Source of the DNA: Muricea muricata
Lineage: Eukaryota > Cnidaria > Anthozoa > Malacalcyonacea > Plexauridae
Direction of reading: 5' to 3'
Assembly (NCBI GenBank): GCA_963855995.1
Contig: OY979725.1
Coordinates: forward strand, 1,922,001-1,986,000
DNA: 64,000 nucleotides
Shown here: positions 39,891-54,363 of the stretch, one piece after another
Layout of the letters: each line of letters starts with the position of its first letter
Position numbering within the stretch: position 1 is the first letter of the stretch
The notes under the pieces: model-generated
The model's database searches: none
Told to the model about the DNA's origin: nothing
Seen by the model: only the letters and a program-made list of their open reading frames with translations
Program-made: the position numbers and the translations under genes

Positions 39891-42008
39891 GTCAAACATA
39901 GTAGTAAACACTAGCACACTGTCTCAAGTACATGTTTACATCCAAAAACTTATATAGAACTTCAACCTGAGGCGATATGATGATGTTTGAGTAATTTTAC
40001 ATGATTTCCATGCAAAATGGAAAGATGGCGAATGAAGACATATCCAAAATACAAACCCAGTAATAAAGCAATGAGCTGAAATGAGGCAGATTCTGAAAAA
40101 GCAATTAGATGCGTCGTTCTGCCTCCAAACTAAGTTTTTTCTTATACTATGACTGATTCGATCACTTTTGCAAAGTTTCAAGCGATTTCGTCAAACTTTG
40201 CCGACTTTCAAAAATTCAGCCAAATATAACAAAGTACGAGAAAGTCAAACATAGTGGTAAACACTAGCACACTGTCTCAAGTACATGTTTAAATCCCAAA
40301 ACTTATATAGAACTTCAACCTGAGGCGATATGATGATGTTTGAGTAATTTTACATGATTTCCATGCAAAATGGGAAGATGGCGAATGAAGACATATCCAA
40401 AATACAAACCCAGTAATAAGGCAATGAGCTGAAATGAGGCAGATTCTGAAAAAGCAATTAGATGCATCGTTCTGCCTCCAAACTAAGTTTTTTCTTATAC
40501 TATGACTGATTCGATCGCTTTTGCAAAGTTTCAAGCGATTTCGTCAAACTTTGCCGACTTTCAAAAATTCAGCCAAATATAACAAAGTAGGAGAAAGTCA
40601 AACATAGTGGTAAACACTAGCACACTGTCTCAAGTACATGTTTACATCCCAAAACTTATATAGAACTTCAACCTGAGGCGATATGATGATGTTTGAGTAA
40701 TTTTACATGATTTCCATGCAAAATGGGAAGATGGCGAATGAAGACATATCCAAAATACAAACCCAGTAATAAGGCAATGATCTGAAATGAGGCAGATTCT
40801 GAAAAAGCAATTAGATGCGTCGTTCTGCCTCCAAACTAAGTTTTTTCTTATACTATGACTGATTCGATCGCTTTTGCAAAGTTTCAAGCGATTTCGTCAA
40901 ACTTTGCCGACTTTCAAAAATTCAGCCAAATATAACAAAGTAGGAGAAAGTCAAACATAGTGGTAAACACTAGCACACTGTCTCAAGTACATGTTTACAT
41001 CCCAAAACTTATATAGAACTTCAACCTGAGGCGATATGATGATGTTTGAGTAATTTTACATGATTTCCATGCAAAATGGGAAGATGGCGAATGAAGACAT
41101 ATCCAAAATACAAACCCAGTAATAAGGCAATGATCTGAAATGAGGCAGATTCTGAAAAAGCAATTAGATGCGTCGTTCTGCCTCCAAACTAAGTTTTTTC
41201 TTATACTATGACTGATTCGATCGCTTTTGCAAAGTTTCAAGCGATTTCGTCAAACTTTGCCGACTTTCAAAAATTCAGCCAAATATAACAAAGTAGGAGA
41301 AAGTCAAACATAGTGGTAGACACTAGCACACTGTCTCAAGTACATGTTTACATCCCAAAACTTATATAGAACTTCAACCTGAGGCGATATGATGATGTTT
41401 GAGTAATTTTACATGATTTCCATGCAAAATGGAAAGATGGCGAATGAAGACATATCCAAAATACAAACCCAGTAATAAGGCAATGAGCTGAAATGAGGCA
41501 GATTCTGAAAAAGCAATTAGATGCGTCGTTCTGCCTCCAAACTAAGTTTTTTCTTATACTATGACTGATTCGATCGCTTTTGCAAAGTTTCAAGCGATTT
41601 CGTCAAACTTTGCCGACTTTCAAAAATTCAGCCAAATATAACAAAGTAGGAGAAAGTCAAACATAGTGGTAAACACTAGCACACTGTCTCAAGTACATGT
41701 TTACATCCCAAAACTTATATAGAACTTCAACCTGAGGCGATATGATGATGTTTGAGTAATTTTACATGATTTCCATGCAAAATGGGAAGATGGCGAATGA
41801 AGACATATCCAAAATACAAACCCAGTAATAAGGCAATGAGCTGAAATGAGGCAGATTCTGAAAAAGCAATTAGATGCGTCGTTCTGCCTCCAAACTAAGT
41901 TTTTTCTTATACTATGACTGATTCGATCACTTTTGCAAAGTTTCAAGCGATTTCGTCAAACTTTGCCGACTTTCAAAAATTCAGCCAAATATAACAAAGT
42001 AGGAGAAA

Positions 42009-45000
42009 GTCAAACATAGTGGTAAACACTAGCACACTGTCTCAAGTACATGTTTACATCCCAAAACTTATATAGAACTTCAACCTGAGGCGATATGATG
42101 ATGTTTGAGTAATTTTACATGATTTCCATGCAAAATGGGAAGATGGCGAATGAAGACATATCCAAAATACAAACCCAGTAATAAGGCAATGAGCTGAAAT
42201 GAGGCAGATTCTGAAAAAGCAATTAGATGCGTCGTTCTGCCTCCAAACTAAGTTTTTTCTTATACTATGACTGATTCGATCGCTTTTGCAAAGTTTCAAG
42301 CGATTTCGTCAAACTTTGCCGACTTTCAAAAATTCAGCCAAATATAACAAAGTAGGAGAAAGTCAAACATAGTGGTAAACACTAGCACACTGTCTCAAGT
42401 ACATGTTTACATCCCAAAACTTATATAGAACTTCAACCTGAGGCGATATGATGATGTTTAAGTAATTTTACATGATTTCCATGCAAAATGGGAAGATGGC
42501 AAATGAAGACATATCCAAAATACAAACCCAGTAATAAAGCAATGAGCTGAAATGAGGCAGATTCTGAAAAAGCAATTAGATGCGTCGTTCTGCCTCCAAA
42601 CTAAGTTTTTTCTTATACTATGACTGATTCGATTGCTTTTGCAAAGTTTCAAGCGATTTCGTCAAACTTTGCCGACTTTAAAAAATTCAGCCAAATATAA
42701 CAAAGTAGGAGAAAGTCAAACATAGTGGTAAACACTAGCACACTGTCTCAAGTACATGTTTACATCCCAAAACTTATATAGAACTTCAACCTGAGGCGAT
42801 ATGATGATGTTTAAGTAATTTTACATGATTTCCATGCAAAATGGGAAGATGGCGAATGAAGACATATCCAAAATACAAACCCAGTAATAAGGCAATGAGC
42901 TGAAATGAGGCAGATTCTGAAAAAGCAATTAGATGCGTCGTTCTGCCTCCAAACTAAGTTTTTTCTTATACTATGACTGATTCGATTGCTTTTGCAAAGT
43001 TTCAAGCGATTTCGTCAAACTTTGCCGACTTTCAAAAATTCAGCCAAATATAACAAAGTAGGAGAAAGTCAAACATAGTAGTAAACACTAGCACACTGTC
43101 TCAAGTACATGTTTACATCCAAAAACTTATATAGAACTTCAACCTGAGGCGATATGATGATGTTTGAGTAATTTTACATGATTTCCATGCAAAATGGAAA
43201 GATGGCGAATGAAGACATATCCAAAATACAAACCCAGTAATAAGGCAATGAGCTGAAATGAGGCAGATTCTGAAAAAGCAATTAGATGCGTCGTTCTGCC
43301 TCCAAACTAAGTTTTTTCTTATACTATGACTGATTCGATCACTTTTGCAAAGTTTCAAGCGATTTCGTCAAACTTTGCCGACTTTCAAAAATTCAGCCAA
43401 ATATAACAAAGTACGAGAAAGTCAAACATAGTGGTAAACACTAGCACACTGTCTCAAGTACATGTTTAAATCCCAAAACTTATATAGAACTTCAACCTGA
43501 GGCGATATGATGATGTTTGAGTAATTTTACATGATTTCCATGCAAAATGGGAAGATGGCGAATGAAGACATATCCAAAATACAAACCCAGTAATAAGGCA
43601 ATGAGCTGAAATGAGGCAGATTCTGAAAAAGCAATTAGATGCATCGTTCTGCCTCCAAACTAAGTTTTTTCTTATACTATGACTGATTCGATCGCTTTTG
43701 CAAAGTTTCAAGCGATTTCGTCAAACTTTGCCGACTTTCAAAAATTCAGCCAAATATAACAAAGTAGGAGAAAGTCAAACATAGTGGTAAACACTAGCAC
43801 ACTGTCTCAAGTACATGTTTACATCCCAAAACTTATATAGAACTTCAACCTGAGGCGATATGATGATGTTTGAGTAATTTTACATGATTTCCATGCAAAA
43901 TGGGAAGATGGCGAATGAAGACATATCCAAAATACAAACCCAGTAATAAGGCAATGATCTGAAATGAGGCAGATTCTGAAAAAGCAATTAGATGCGTCGT
44001 TCTGCCTCCAAACTAAGTTTTTTCTTATACTATGACTGATTCGATCGCTTTTGCAAAGTTTCAAGCGATTTCGTCAAACTTTGCCGACTTTCAAAAATTC
44101 AGCCAAATATAACAAAGTAGGAGAAAGTCAAACATAGTGGTAAACACTAGCACACTGTCTCAAGTACATGTTTACATCCCAAAACTTATATAGAACTTCA
44201 ACCTGAGGCGATATGATGATGTTTGAGTAATTTTACATGATTTCCATGCAAAATGGGAAGATGGCGAATGAAGACATATCCAAAATACAAACCCAGTAAT
44301 AAGGCAATGAGCTGAAATGAGGCAGATTCTGAAAAAGCAATTAGATGCGTCGTTCTGCCTCCAAACTAAGTTTTTTCTTATACTATGACTGATTCGATCA
44401 CTTTTGCAAAGTTTCAAGCGATTTCGTGAAACTTTGCCGACTTTCAAAAATTCAGCCAAATATAACAAAGTAGGAGAAAGTCAAACATAGTAGTAAACAC
44501 TAGCACACTGTCTCAAGTACATGTTTACATCCAAAAACTTATATAGAACTTCAACCTGAGGCGATATGATGATGTTTGAGTAATTTCACATGATTTCCAT
44601 GCAAAATGGGAAGATGGCGAATGAAGACATATCCAAAATACAAACCCAGTAATAAGGCAATGAGCTGAAATGAGGCAGATTCTGAAAAAGCAATTAGATG
44701 CGTCGTTCTGCCTCCAAACTAAGTTTTTTCTTATACTATGACTGATTCGATCCCTTTTGCAAAGTTTCAAGCGATTTCGTCAAACTTTGCCGACTTTCAA
44801 AAATTCAGCTAAATATAACAAAGTAAAAGAAAGTCAAACATAGTGGTAAACACTAGCACACTGTCTCAAGTACATGTTTACATCCCAAAACTTATATAGA
44901 ACTTCAACCTGAGGCGATATGATGATGTTTGAGTAATTTTACATGATTTCCATGCAAAATGGGAAGATGGCGAATGAAGACATATCCAAAATACAAACCC

Positions 45001-45891
45001 AGTAATAAGGCAATGAGCTGAAATGAGGCAGATTCTGAAAAAGCGATTAGATGCGTCGTTCTGCCTCCAAACTAAGTTTTTTCTTATACTATGACTGATT
45101 CGATTGCTTTTGCAAAGTTTCAAGCGATTTCGTCAAACTTTGCCGACTTTCAAAAATTCAGCCAAATATAACAAAGTAGGAGAAAGTCAAACATAGTAGT
45201 AAACACTAGCACACTGTCTCAAGTACATGTTTACATCCAAAAACTTATATAGAACTTCAACCTGAGGCGATATGATGATGTTTGAGTAATTTTACATGAT
45301 TTCCATGCAAAATGGAAAGATGGCGAATGAAGACATATCCAAAATACAAACCCAGTAATAAGGCAATGAGCTGAAATGAGGCAGATTCTGAAAAAGCAAT
45401 TAGATGCGTCGTTCTGCCTCCAAACTAAGTTTTTTCTTATACTATGACTGATTCGATCACTTTTGCAAAGTTTCAAGCGATTTCGTCAAACTTTGCCGAC
45501 TTTCAAAAATTCAGCCAAATATAACAAAGTACGAGAAAGTCAAACATAGTGGTAAACACTAGCACACTGTCTCAAGTACATGTTTAAATCCCAAAACTTA
45601 TATAGAACTTCAACCTGAGGCGATATGATGATGTTTGAGTAATTTTACATGATTTCCATGCAAAATGGGAAGATGGCGAATGAAGACATATCCAAAATAC
45701 AAACCCAGTAATAAGGCAATGAGCTGAAATGAGGCAGATTCTGAAAAAGCAATTAGATGCATCGTTCTGCCTCCAAACTAAGTTTTTTCTTATACTATGA
45801 CTGATTCGATCGCTTTTGCAAAGTTTCAAGCGATTTCGTCAAACTTTGCCGACTTTCAAAAATTCAGCCAAATATAACAAAGTAGGAGAAA
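42009..45891 (+). repeat. Eleven-monomer segment (120-130), copied 36 monomers later
   Basis: Order: CG; 99A/140A/177A/319A/TG; 99A/TG; 13A/54A/131A/347C; 49A/223A; 185T; 302G; 108C/CC with 347-348 AA; 213G/TG; 13A/54A/131A/347C; 49A/223A. Monomers 156-166 repeat all eleven in order. It is the longest separated match found by eye. Monomers 130 and 131 are a side-by-side pair of the same 49A/223A/CG subtype. Confidence 0.85.
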
Positions 45892-46244
45892 GTCAAACAT
45901 AGTGGTAAACACTAGCACACTGTCTCAAGTACATGTTTAAATCCCAAAACTTATATAGAACTTCAACCTGAGGCGATATGATGATGTTTGAGTAATTTTA
46001 CATGATTTCCATGCAAAATGGGAAGATGGCGAATGAAGACATATCCAAAATACAAACCCAGTAATAAGGCAATGAGCTGAAATGAGGCAGATTCTGAAAA
46101 AGCAATTAGATGCATCGTTCTGCCTCCAAACTAAGTTTTTTCTTATACTATGACTGATTCGATCGCTTTTGCAAAGTTTCAAGCGATTTCGTCAAACTTT
46201 GCCGACTTTCAAAAATTCAGCCAAATATAACAAAGTAGGAGAAA

Positions 46245-49200
46245 GTCAAACATAGTGGTAAACACTAGCACACTGTCTCAAGTACATGTTTACATCCCAA
46301 AACTTATATAGAACTTCAACCTGAGGCGATATGATGATGTTTGAGTAATTTTACATGATTTCCATGCAAAATGGGAAGATGGCGAATGAAGACATATCCA
46401 AAATACAAACCCAGTAATAAGGCAATGAGCTGAAATGAGGCAGATTCTGAAAAAGCAATTAGATGCGTCGTTCTGCCTCCAAACTAAGTTTTTTCTTATA
46501 CTATGACTGATTCGATCACTTTTGCAAAGTTTCAAGCGATTTCGTGAAACTTTGCCGACTTTCAAAAATTCAGCCAAATATAACAAAGTAGGAGAAAGTC
46601 AAACATAGTAGTAAACACTAGCACACTGTCTCAAGTACATGTTTACATCCAAAAACTTATATAGAACTTCAACCTGAGGCGATATGATGATGTTTGAGTA
46701 ATTTCACATGATTTCCATGCAAAATGGGAAGATGGCGAATGAAGACATATCCAAAATACAAACCCAGTAATAAGGCAATGAGCTGAAATGAGGCAGATTC
46801 TGAAAAAGCAATTAGATGCGTCGTTCTGCCTCCAAACTAAGTTTTTTCTTATACTATGACTGATTCGATCCCTTTTGCAAAGTTTCAAGCGATTTCGTCA
46901 ATTTTTGCCGACTTTCAAAAATTCAGCTAAATATAACAAAGTAGGAGAAAGTCAAACATAGTGGTAAACACTAGCACACTGTCTCAAGTACATGTTTACA
47001 TCCCAAAACTTATATAGAACTTCAACCTGAGGCGATATGATGATGTTTGAGTAATTTTACATGATTTCCATGCAAAATGGGAAGATGGCGAATGAAGACA
47101 TATCCAAAATACAAACCCAGTAATAAGGCAATGAGCTGAAATGAGGCAGATTCTGAAAAAGCGATTAGATGCGTCGTTCTGCCTCCAAACTAAGTTTTTT
47201 CTTATACTATGACTGATTCGATCACTTTTGCAAAGTTTCAAGCGATTTCGTCAAACTTTGCCGACTTTCAAAAATTCAGCCAAATATAACAAAGTAGGAG
47301 AAAGTCAAACATAGTGGTAAACACTAGCACACTGTCTCAAGTACATGTTTACATCCCAAAACTTATATAGAACTTCAACCTGAGGCGATATGATGATGTT
47401 TGAGTAATTTTACATGATTTCCATGCAAAATGGGAAGATGGCGAATGAAGACATATCCAAAATACAAACCCAGTAATAAGGCAATGAGCTGAAATGAGGC
47501 AGATTCTGAAAAAGCAATTAGATGCGTCGTTCTGCCTCCAAACTAAGTTTTTTCTTATACTATGACTGATTCGATTGCTTTTGCAAAGTTTCAAGCGATT
47601 TCGTCAAACTTTGCCGACTTTCAAAAATTCAGCCAAATATAACAAAGTAGGAGAAAGTCAAACATAGTGGTAAACACTAGCACACTGTCTCAAGTACATG
47701 TTTACATCCCAAAACTTATATAGAACTTCAACCTGAGGCGATATGATGATGTTTAAGTAATTTTACATGATTTCCATGCAAAATGGGAAGATGGCGAATG
47801 AAGACATATCCAAAATACAAACCCAGTAATAAGGCAATGAGCTGAAATGAGGCAGATTCTGAAAAAGCAATTAGATGCGTCGTTCTGCCTCCAAACTAAG
47901 TTTTTTCTTATACTATGACTGATTCGATTGCTTTTGCAAAGTTTCAAGCGATTTCGTCAAACTTTGCCGACTTTCAAAAATTCAGCCAAATATAACAAAG
48001 TAGGAGAAAGTCAAACATAGTAGTAAACACTAGCACACTGTCTCAAGTACATGTTTACATCCAAAAACTTATATAGAACTTCAACCTGAGGCGATATGAT
48101 GATGTTTGAGTAATTTTAAATGATTTCCATGCAAAATGGAAAGATGGCGAATGAAGACATATCCAAAATACAAACCCAGTAATAAGGCAATGAGCTGAAA
48201 TGAGGCAGATTCTGAAAAAGCAATTAGATGCGTCGTTCTGCCTCCAAACTAAGTTTTTTCTTATACTATGACTGATTCGATCACTTTTGCAAAGTTTCAA
48301 GGGATTTCGTCAAACTTTGCCGACTTTCAAAAATTCAGCCAAATATAACAAAGTACGAGAAAGTCAAACATAGTGGTAAACACTAGCACACTGTCTCAAG
48401 TACATGTTTAAATCCCAAAACTTATATAGAACTTCAACCTGAGGCGATATGATGATGTTTGAGTAATTTTACATGATTTCCATGCAAAATGGGAAGATGG
48501 CGAATGAAGACATATCCAAAATACAAACCCAGTAATAAGGCAATGAGCTGAAATGAGGCAGATTCTGAAAAAGCAATTAGATGCGTCGTTCTGCCTCCAA
48601 ACTAAGTTTTTTCTTATACTATGACTGATTCGATCACTTTTGCAAAGTTTCAAGCGATTTCGTCAAACTTTGCCGACTTTCAAAAATTCAGCCAAATATA
48701 ACAAAGTAGGAGAAAGTCAAACATAGTGGTAAACACTAGCACACTGTCTCAAGTACATGTTTACATCCCAAAACTTATATAGAACTTCAACCTGAGGCGA
48801 TATGATGATGTTTGAGTAATTTTACATGATTTCCATGCAAAATGGGAAGATGGCGAATGAAGACATATCCAAAATACAAACCCAGTAATAAGGCAATGAG
48901 CTGAAATGAGGCAGATTCTGAAAAAGCAATTAGATGCGTCATTCTGCCTCCAAACTAAGTTTTTTCTTATACTATGACTGATTCGATCACTTTTGCAAAG
49001 TTTCAAGCGATTTCGTCAAACTTTGCCGACTTTCAAAAATTCAGCCAAATATAACAAAGTAGGAGAAAGTCAAACATAGTAGTAAACACTAGCACACTGT
49101 CTCAAGTACATGTTTACATCCAAAAACTTATATAGAACTTCAACCTGAGGCGATATGATGATGTTTGAGTAATTTCACATGATTTCCATGCAAAATGGGA

Positions 49201-51539
49201 AGATGGCGAATGAAGACATATCCAAAATACAAACCCAGTAATAAGGCAATGAGCTGAAATGAGGCAGATTCTGAAAAAGCAATTAGATGCGTCGTTCTGC
49301 CTCCAAACTAAGTTTTTTCTTATACTATGACTGATTCGATCGCTTTTGCAAAGTTTCAAGCGATTTCGTCAAACTTTGCCGACTTTCAAAAATTCAGCCA
49401 AATATAACAAAGTAGGAGAAAGTCAAACATAGTGGTAAACACTAGCACACTGTCTCAAGTACATGTTTACATCCCAAAACTTATATAGAACTTCAACCTG
49501 AGGCGATATGATGATGTTTGAGTAATTTTACATGATTTCCATGCAAAATGGGAAGATGGCGAATGAAGACATATCCAAAATACAAACCCAGTAATAAGGC
49601 AATGAGCTGAAATGAGGCAGATTCTGAAAAAGCAATTAGATGCGTCGTTCTGCCTCCAAACTAAGTTTTTTCTTATACTATGACTGATTCGATCACTTTT
49701 GCAAAGTTTCAAGCGATTTCGTGAAACTTTGCCGACTTTCAAAAATTCAGCCAAATATAACAAAGTAGGAGAAAGTCAAACATAGTAGTAAACACTAGCA
49801 CACTGTCTCAAGTACATGTTTACATCCAAAAACTTATATAGAACTTCAACCTGAGGCGATATGATGATGTTTGAGTAATTTCACATGATTTCCATGCAAA
49901 ATGGGAAGATGGCGAATGAAGACATATCCAAAATACAAACCCAGTAATAAGGCAATGAGCTGAAATGAGGCAGATTCTGAAAAAGCAATTAGATGCGTCG
50001 TTCTGCCTCCAAACTAAGTTTTTTCTTATACTATGACTGATTCGATCCCTTTTGCAAAGTTTCAAGCGATTTCGTCAATTTTTGCCGACTTTCAAAAATT
50101 CAGCTAAATATAACAAAGTAGGAGAAAGTCAAACATAGTGGTAAACACTAGCACACTGTCTCAAGTACATGTTTACATCCCAAAACTTATATAGAACTTC
50201 AACCTGAGGCGATATGATGATGTTTGAGTAATTTTACATGATTTCCATGCAAAATGGGAAGATGGCGAATGAAGACATATCCAAAATACAAACCCAGTAA
50301 TAAGGCAATGAGCTGAAATGAGGCAGATTCTGAAAAAGCGATTAGATGCGTCGTTCTGCCTCCAAACTAAGTTTTTTCTTATACTATGACTGATTCGATC
50401 ACTTTTGCAAAGTTTCAAGCGATTTCGTCAAACTTTGCCGACTTTCAAAAATTCAGCCAAATATAACAAAGTAGGAGAAAGTCAAACATAGTGGTAAACA
50501 CTAGCACACTGTCTCAAGTACATGTTTACATCCCAAAACTTATATAGAACTTCAACCTGAGGCGATATGATGATGTTTGAGTAATTTTACATGATTTCCA
50601 TGCAAAATGGGAAGATGGCGAATGAAGACATATCCAAAATACAAACCCAGTAATAAGGCAATGAGCTGAAATGAGGCAGATTCTGAAAAAGCAATTAGAT
50701 GCGTCGTTCTGCCTCCAAACTAAGTTTTTTCTTATACTATGACTGATTCGATTGCTTTTGCAAAGTTTCAAGCGATTTCGTCAAACTTTGCCGACTTTCA
50801 AAAATTCAGCCAAATATAACAAAGTAGGAGAAAGTCAAACATAGTGGTAAACACTAGCACACTGTCTCAAGTACATGTTTACATCCCAAAACTTATATAG
50901 AACTTCAACCTGAGGCGATATGATGATGTTTAAGTAATTTTACATGATTTCCATGCAAAATGGGAAGATGGCGAATGAAGACATATCCAAAATACAAACC
51001 CAGTAATAAGGCAATGAGCTGAAATGAGGCAGATTCTGAAAAAGCAATTAGATGCGTCGTTCTGCCTTCAAACTAAGTTTTTTCTTATACTATGACTGAT
51101 TCGATTGCTTTTGCAAAGTTTCAAGCGATTTCGTCAAACTTTGCCGACTTTCAAAAATTCAGCCAAATATAACAAAGTAGGAGAAAGTCAAACATAGTAG
51201 TAAACACTAGCACACTGTCTCAAGTACATGTTTACATCCAAAAACTTATATAGAACTTCAACCTGAGGCGATATGATGATGTTTGAGTAATTTTAAATGA
51301 TTTCCATGCAAAATGGAAAGATGGCGAATGAAGACATATCCAAAATACAAACCCAGTAATAAGGCAATGAGCTGAAATGAGGCAGATTCTGAAAAAGCAA
51401 TTAGATGCGTCGTTCTGCCTCCAAACTAAGTTTTTTCTTATACTATGACTGATTCGATCACTTTTGCAAAGTTTCAAGCGATTTCGTCAAACTTTGCCGA
51501 CTTTCAAAAATTCAGCCAAATATAACAAAGTAGGAGAAA
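46245..51539 (+). repeat. Nine-monomer repeat (132-140, then 141-146)
   Basis: Monomers 132-137 (302G; 108C/CC/305-306 TT; 213G; TG; 99A/TG; 110A/131A) return as 141-146 after 3177 bp. In monomer 146 the left half keeps 110A and 131A, but the right half lacks 293G and 347C, which suggests a crossover or conversion between positions 131 and 293. Monomer 145 has a private C>T in TGCCTTCAAA near 51067. Confidence 0.8.
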
Positions 51540-52598
51540 GTCAAACATAGTGGTAAACACTAGCACACTGTCTCAAGTACATGTTTACATCCCAAAACTT
51601 ATATAGAACTTCAACCTGAGGCGATATGATGATGTTTGAGTAATTTTACATGATTTCCATGCAAAATGGGAAGATGGCGAATGAAGACATATCCAAAATA
51701 CAAACCCAGTAATAAGGCAATGAGCTGAAATGAGGCAGATTCTGAAAAAGCAATTAGATGCGTCGTTCTGCCTCCAAACTAAGTTTTTTCTTATACTATG
51801 ACTGATTCGATTGCTTTTGCAAAGTTTCAAGCGATTTCGTCAAACTTTGCCGACTTTCAAAAATTCAGCCAAATATAACAAAGTAGGAGAAAGTCAAACA
51901 TAGTGGTAAACACTAGCACACTGTCTCAAGTACATGTTTACATCCCAAAACTTATATAGAACTTCAACCTGAGGCGATATGATGATGTTTAAGTAATTTT
52001 ACATGATTTCCATGCAAAATGGGAAGATGGCGAATGAAGACATATCCAAAATACAAACCCAGTAATAAGGCAATGAGCTGAAATGAGGCAGATTCTGAAA
52101 AAGCAATTAGATGCGTCGTTCTGCCTCCAAACTAAGTTTTTTCTTATACTATGACTGATTCGATTGCTTTTGCAAAGTTTCAAGCGATTTCGTCAAACTT
52201 TGCCGACTTTCAAAAATTCAGCCAAATATAACAAAGTAGGAGAAAGTCAAACATAGTAGTAAACACTAGCACACTGTCTCAAGTACATGTTTACATCCAA
52301 AAACTTATATAGAACTTCAACCTGAGGCGATATGATGATGTTTGAGTAATTTTAAATGATTTCCATGCAAAATGGAAAGATGGCGAATGAAGACATATCC
52401 AAAATACAAACCCAGTAATAAGGCAATGAGCTGAAATGAGGCAGATTCTGAAAAAGCAATTAGATGCGTCGTTCTGCCTCCAAACTAAGTTTTTTCTTAT
52501 ACTATGACTGATTCGATCACTTTTGCAAAGTTTCAAGGGATTTCGTCAAACTTTGCCGACTTTCAAAAATTCAGCCAAATATAACAAAGTACGAGAAA
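50481..52598 (+). repeat. Three-monomer tandem duplication (144-146 and 147-149)
   Basis: TG, then 99A/TG, then 13A/54A/110A/131A occurs twice in succession. Only the second copy keeps 293G and 347C at the end. Monomers 147-153 as a whole match 81-87. Confidence 0.75.
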
Positions 52599-54363
52599 GT
52601 CAAACATAGTGGTAAACACTAGCACACTGTCTCAAGTACATGTTTAAATCCCAAAACTTATATAGAACTTCAACCTGAGGCGATATGATGATGTTTGAGT
52701 AATTTTACATGATTTCCATGCAAAATGGGAAGATGGCGAATGAAGACATATCCAAAATACAAACCCAGTAATAAGGCAATGAGCTGAAATGAGGCAGATT
52801 CTGAAAAAGCAATTAGATGCGTCGTTCTGCCTCCAAACTAAGTTTTTTCTTATACTATGACTGATTCGATCACTTTTGCAAAGTTTCAAGCGATTTCGTC
52901 AAACTTTGCCGACTTTCAAAAATTCAGCCAAATATAACAAAGTAGGAGAAAGTCAAACATAGTGGTAAACACTAGCACACTGTCTCAAGTACATGTTTAC
53001 ATCCCAAAACTTATATAGAACTTCAACCTGAGGCGATATGATGATGTTTGAGTAATTTTACATGATTTCCATGCAAAATGGGAAGATGGCGAATGAAGAC
53101 ATATCCAAAATACAAACCCAGTAATAAGGCAATGAGCTGAAATGAGGCAGATTCTGAAAAAGCAATTAGATGCGTCATTCTGCCTCCAAACTAAGTTTTT
53201 TCTTATACTATGACTGATTCGATCACTTTTGCAAAGTTTCAAGCGATTTCGTCAAACTTTGCCGACTTTCAAAAATTCAGCCAAATATAACAAAGTAGGA
53301 GAAAGTCAAACATAGTAGTAAACACTAGCACACTGTCTCAAGTACATGTTTACATCCAAAAACTTATATAGAACTTCAACCTGAGGCGATATGATGATGT
53401 TTGAGTAATTTCACATGATTTCCATGCAAAATGGGAAGATGGCGAATGAAGACATATCCAAAATACAAACCCAGTAATAAGGCAATGAGCTGAAATGAGG
53501 CAGATTCTGAAAAAGCAATTAGATGCGTCGTTCTGCCTCCAAACTAAGTTTTTTCTTATACTATGACTGATTCGATCCCTTTTGCAAAGTTTCAAGCGAT
53601 TTCGTCAAACTTTGCCGACTTTCAAAAATTCAGCTAAATATAACAAAGTAAAAGAAAGTCAAACATAGTGGTAAACACTAGCACACTGTCTCAAGTACAT
53701 GTTTACATCCCAAAACTTATATAGAACTTCAACCTGAGGCGATATGATGATGTTTGAGTAATTTTACATGATTTCCATGCAAAATGGGAAGATGGCGAAT
53801 GAAGACATATCCAAAATACAAACCCAGTAATAAGGCAATGAGCTGAAATGAGGCAGATTCTGAAAAAGCAATTAGATGCGTCGTTCTGCCTCCAAACTAA
53901 GTTTTTTCTTATACTATGACTGATTCGATTGCTTTTGCAAAGTTTCAAGCGATTTCGTCAAACTTTGCCGACTTTCAAAAATTCAGCCAAATATAACAAA
54001 GTAGGAGAAAGTCAAACATAGTGGTAGACACTAGCACACTGTCTCAAGTACATGTTTACATCCCAAAACTTATATAGAACTTCAACCTGAGGCGATATGA
54101 TGATGTTTGAGTAATTTTACATGATTTCCATGCAAAATGGGAAGATGGCGAATGAAGACATATCCAAAATACAAACCCAGTAATAAGGCAATGAGCTGAA
54201 ATGAGGCAGATTCTGAAAAAGCAATTAGATGCGTCGTTCTGCCTCCAAACTAAGTTTTTTCTTATACTATGACTGATTCGATCGCTTTTGCAAAGTTTCA
54301 AGCGATTTCGTCAAACTTTGCTGACTTTCAAAAATTCAGCCAAATATAACAAAGTAGGAGAAA

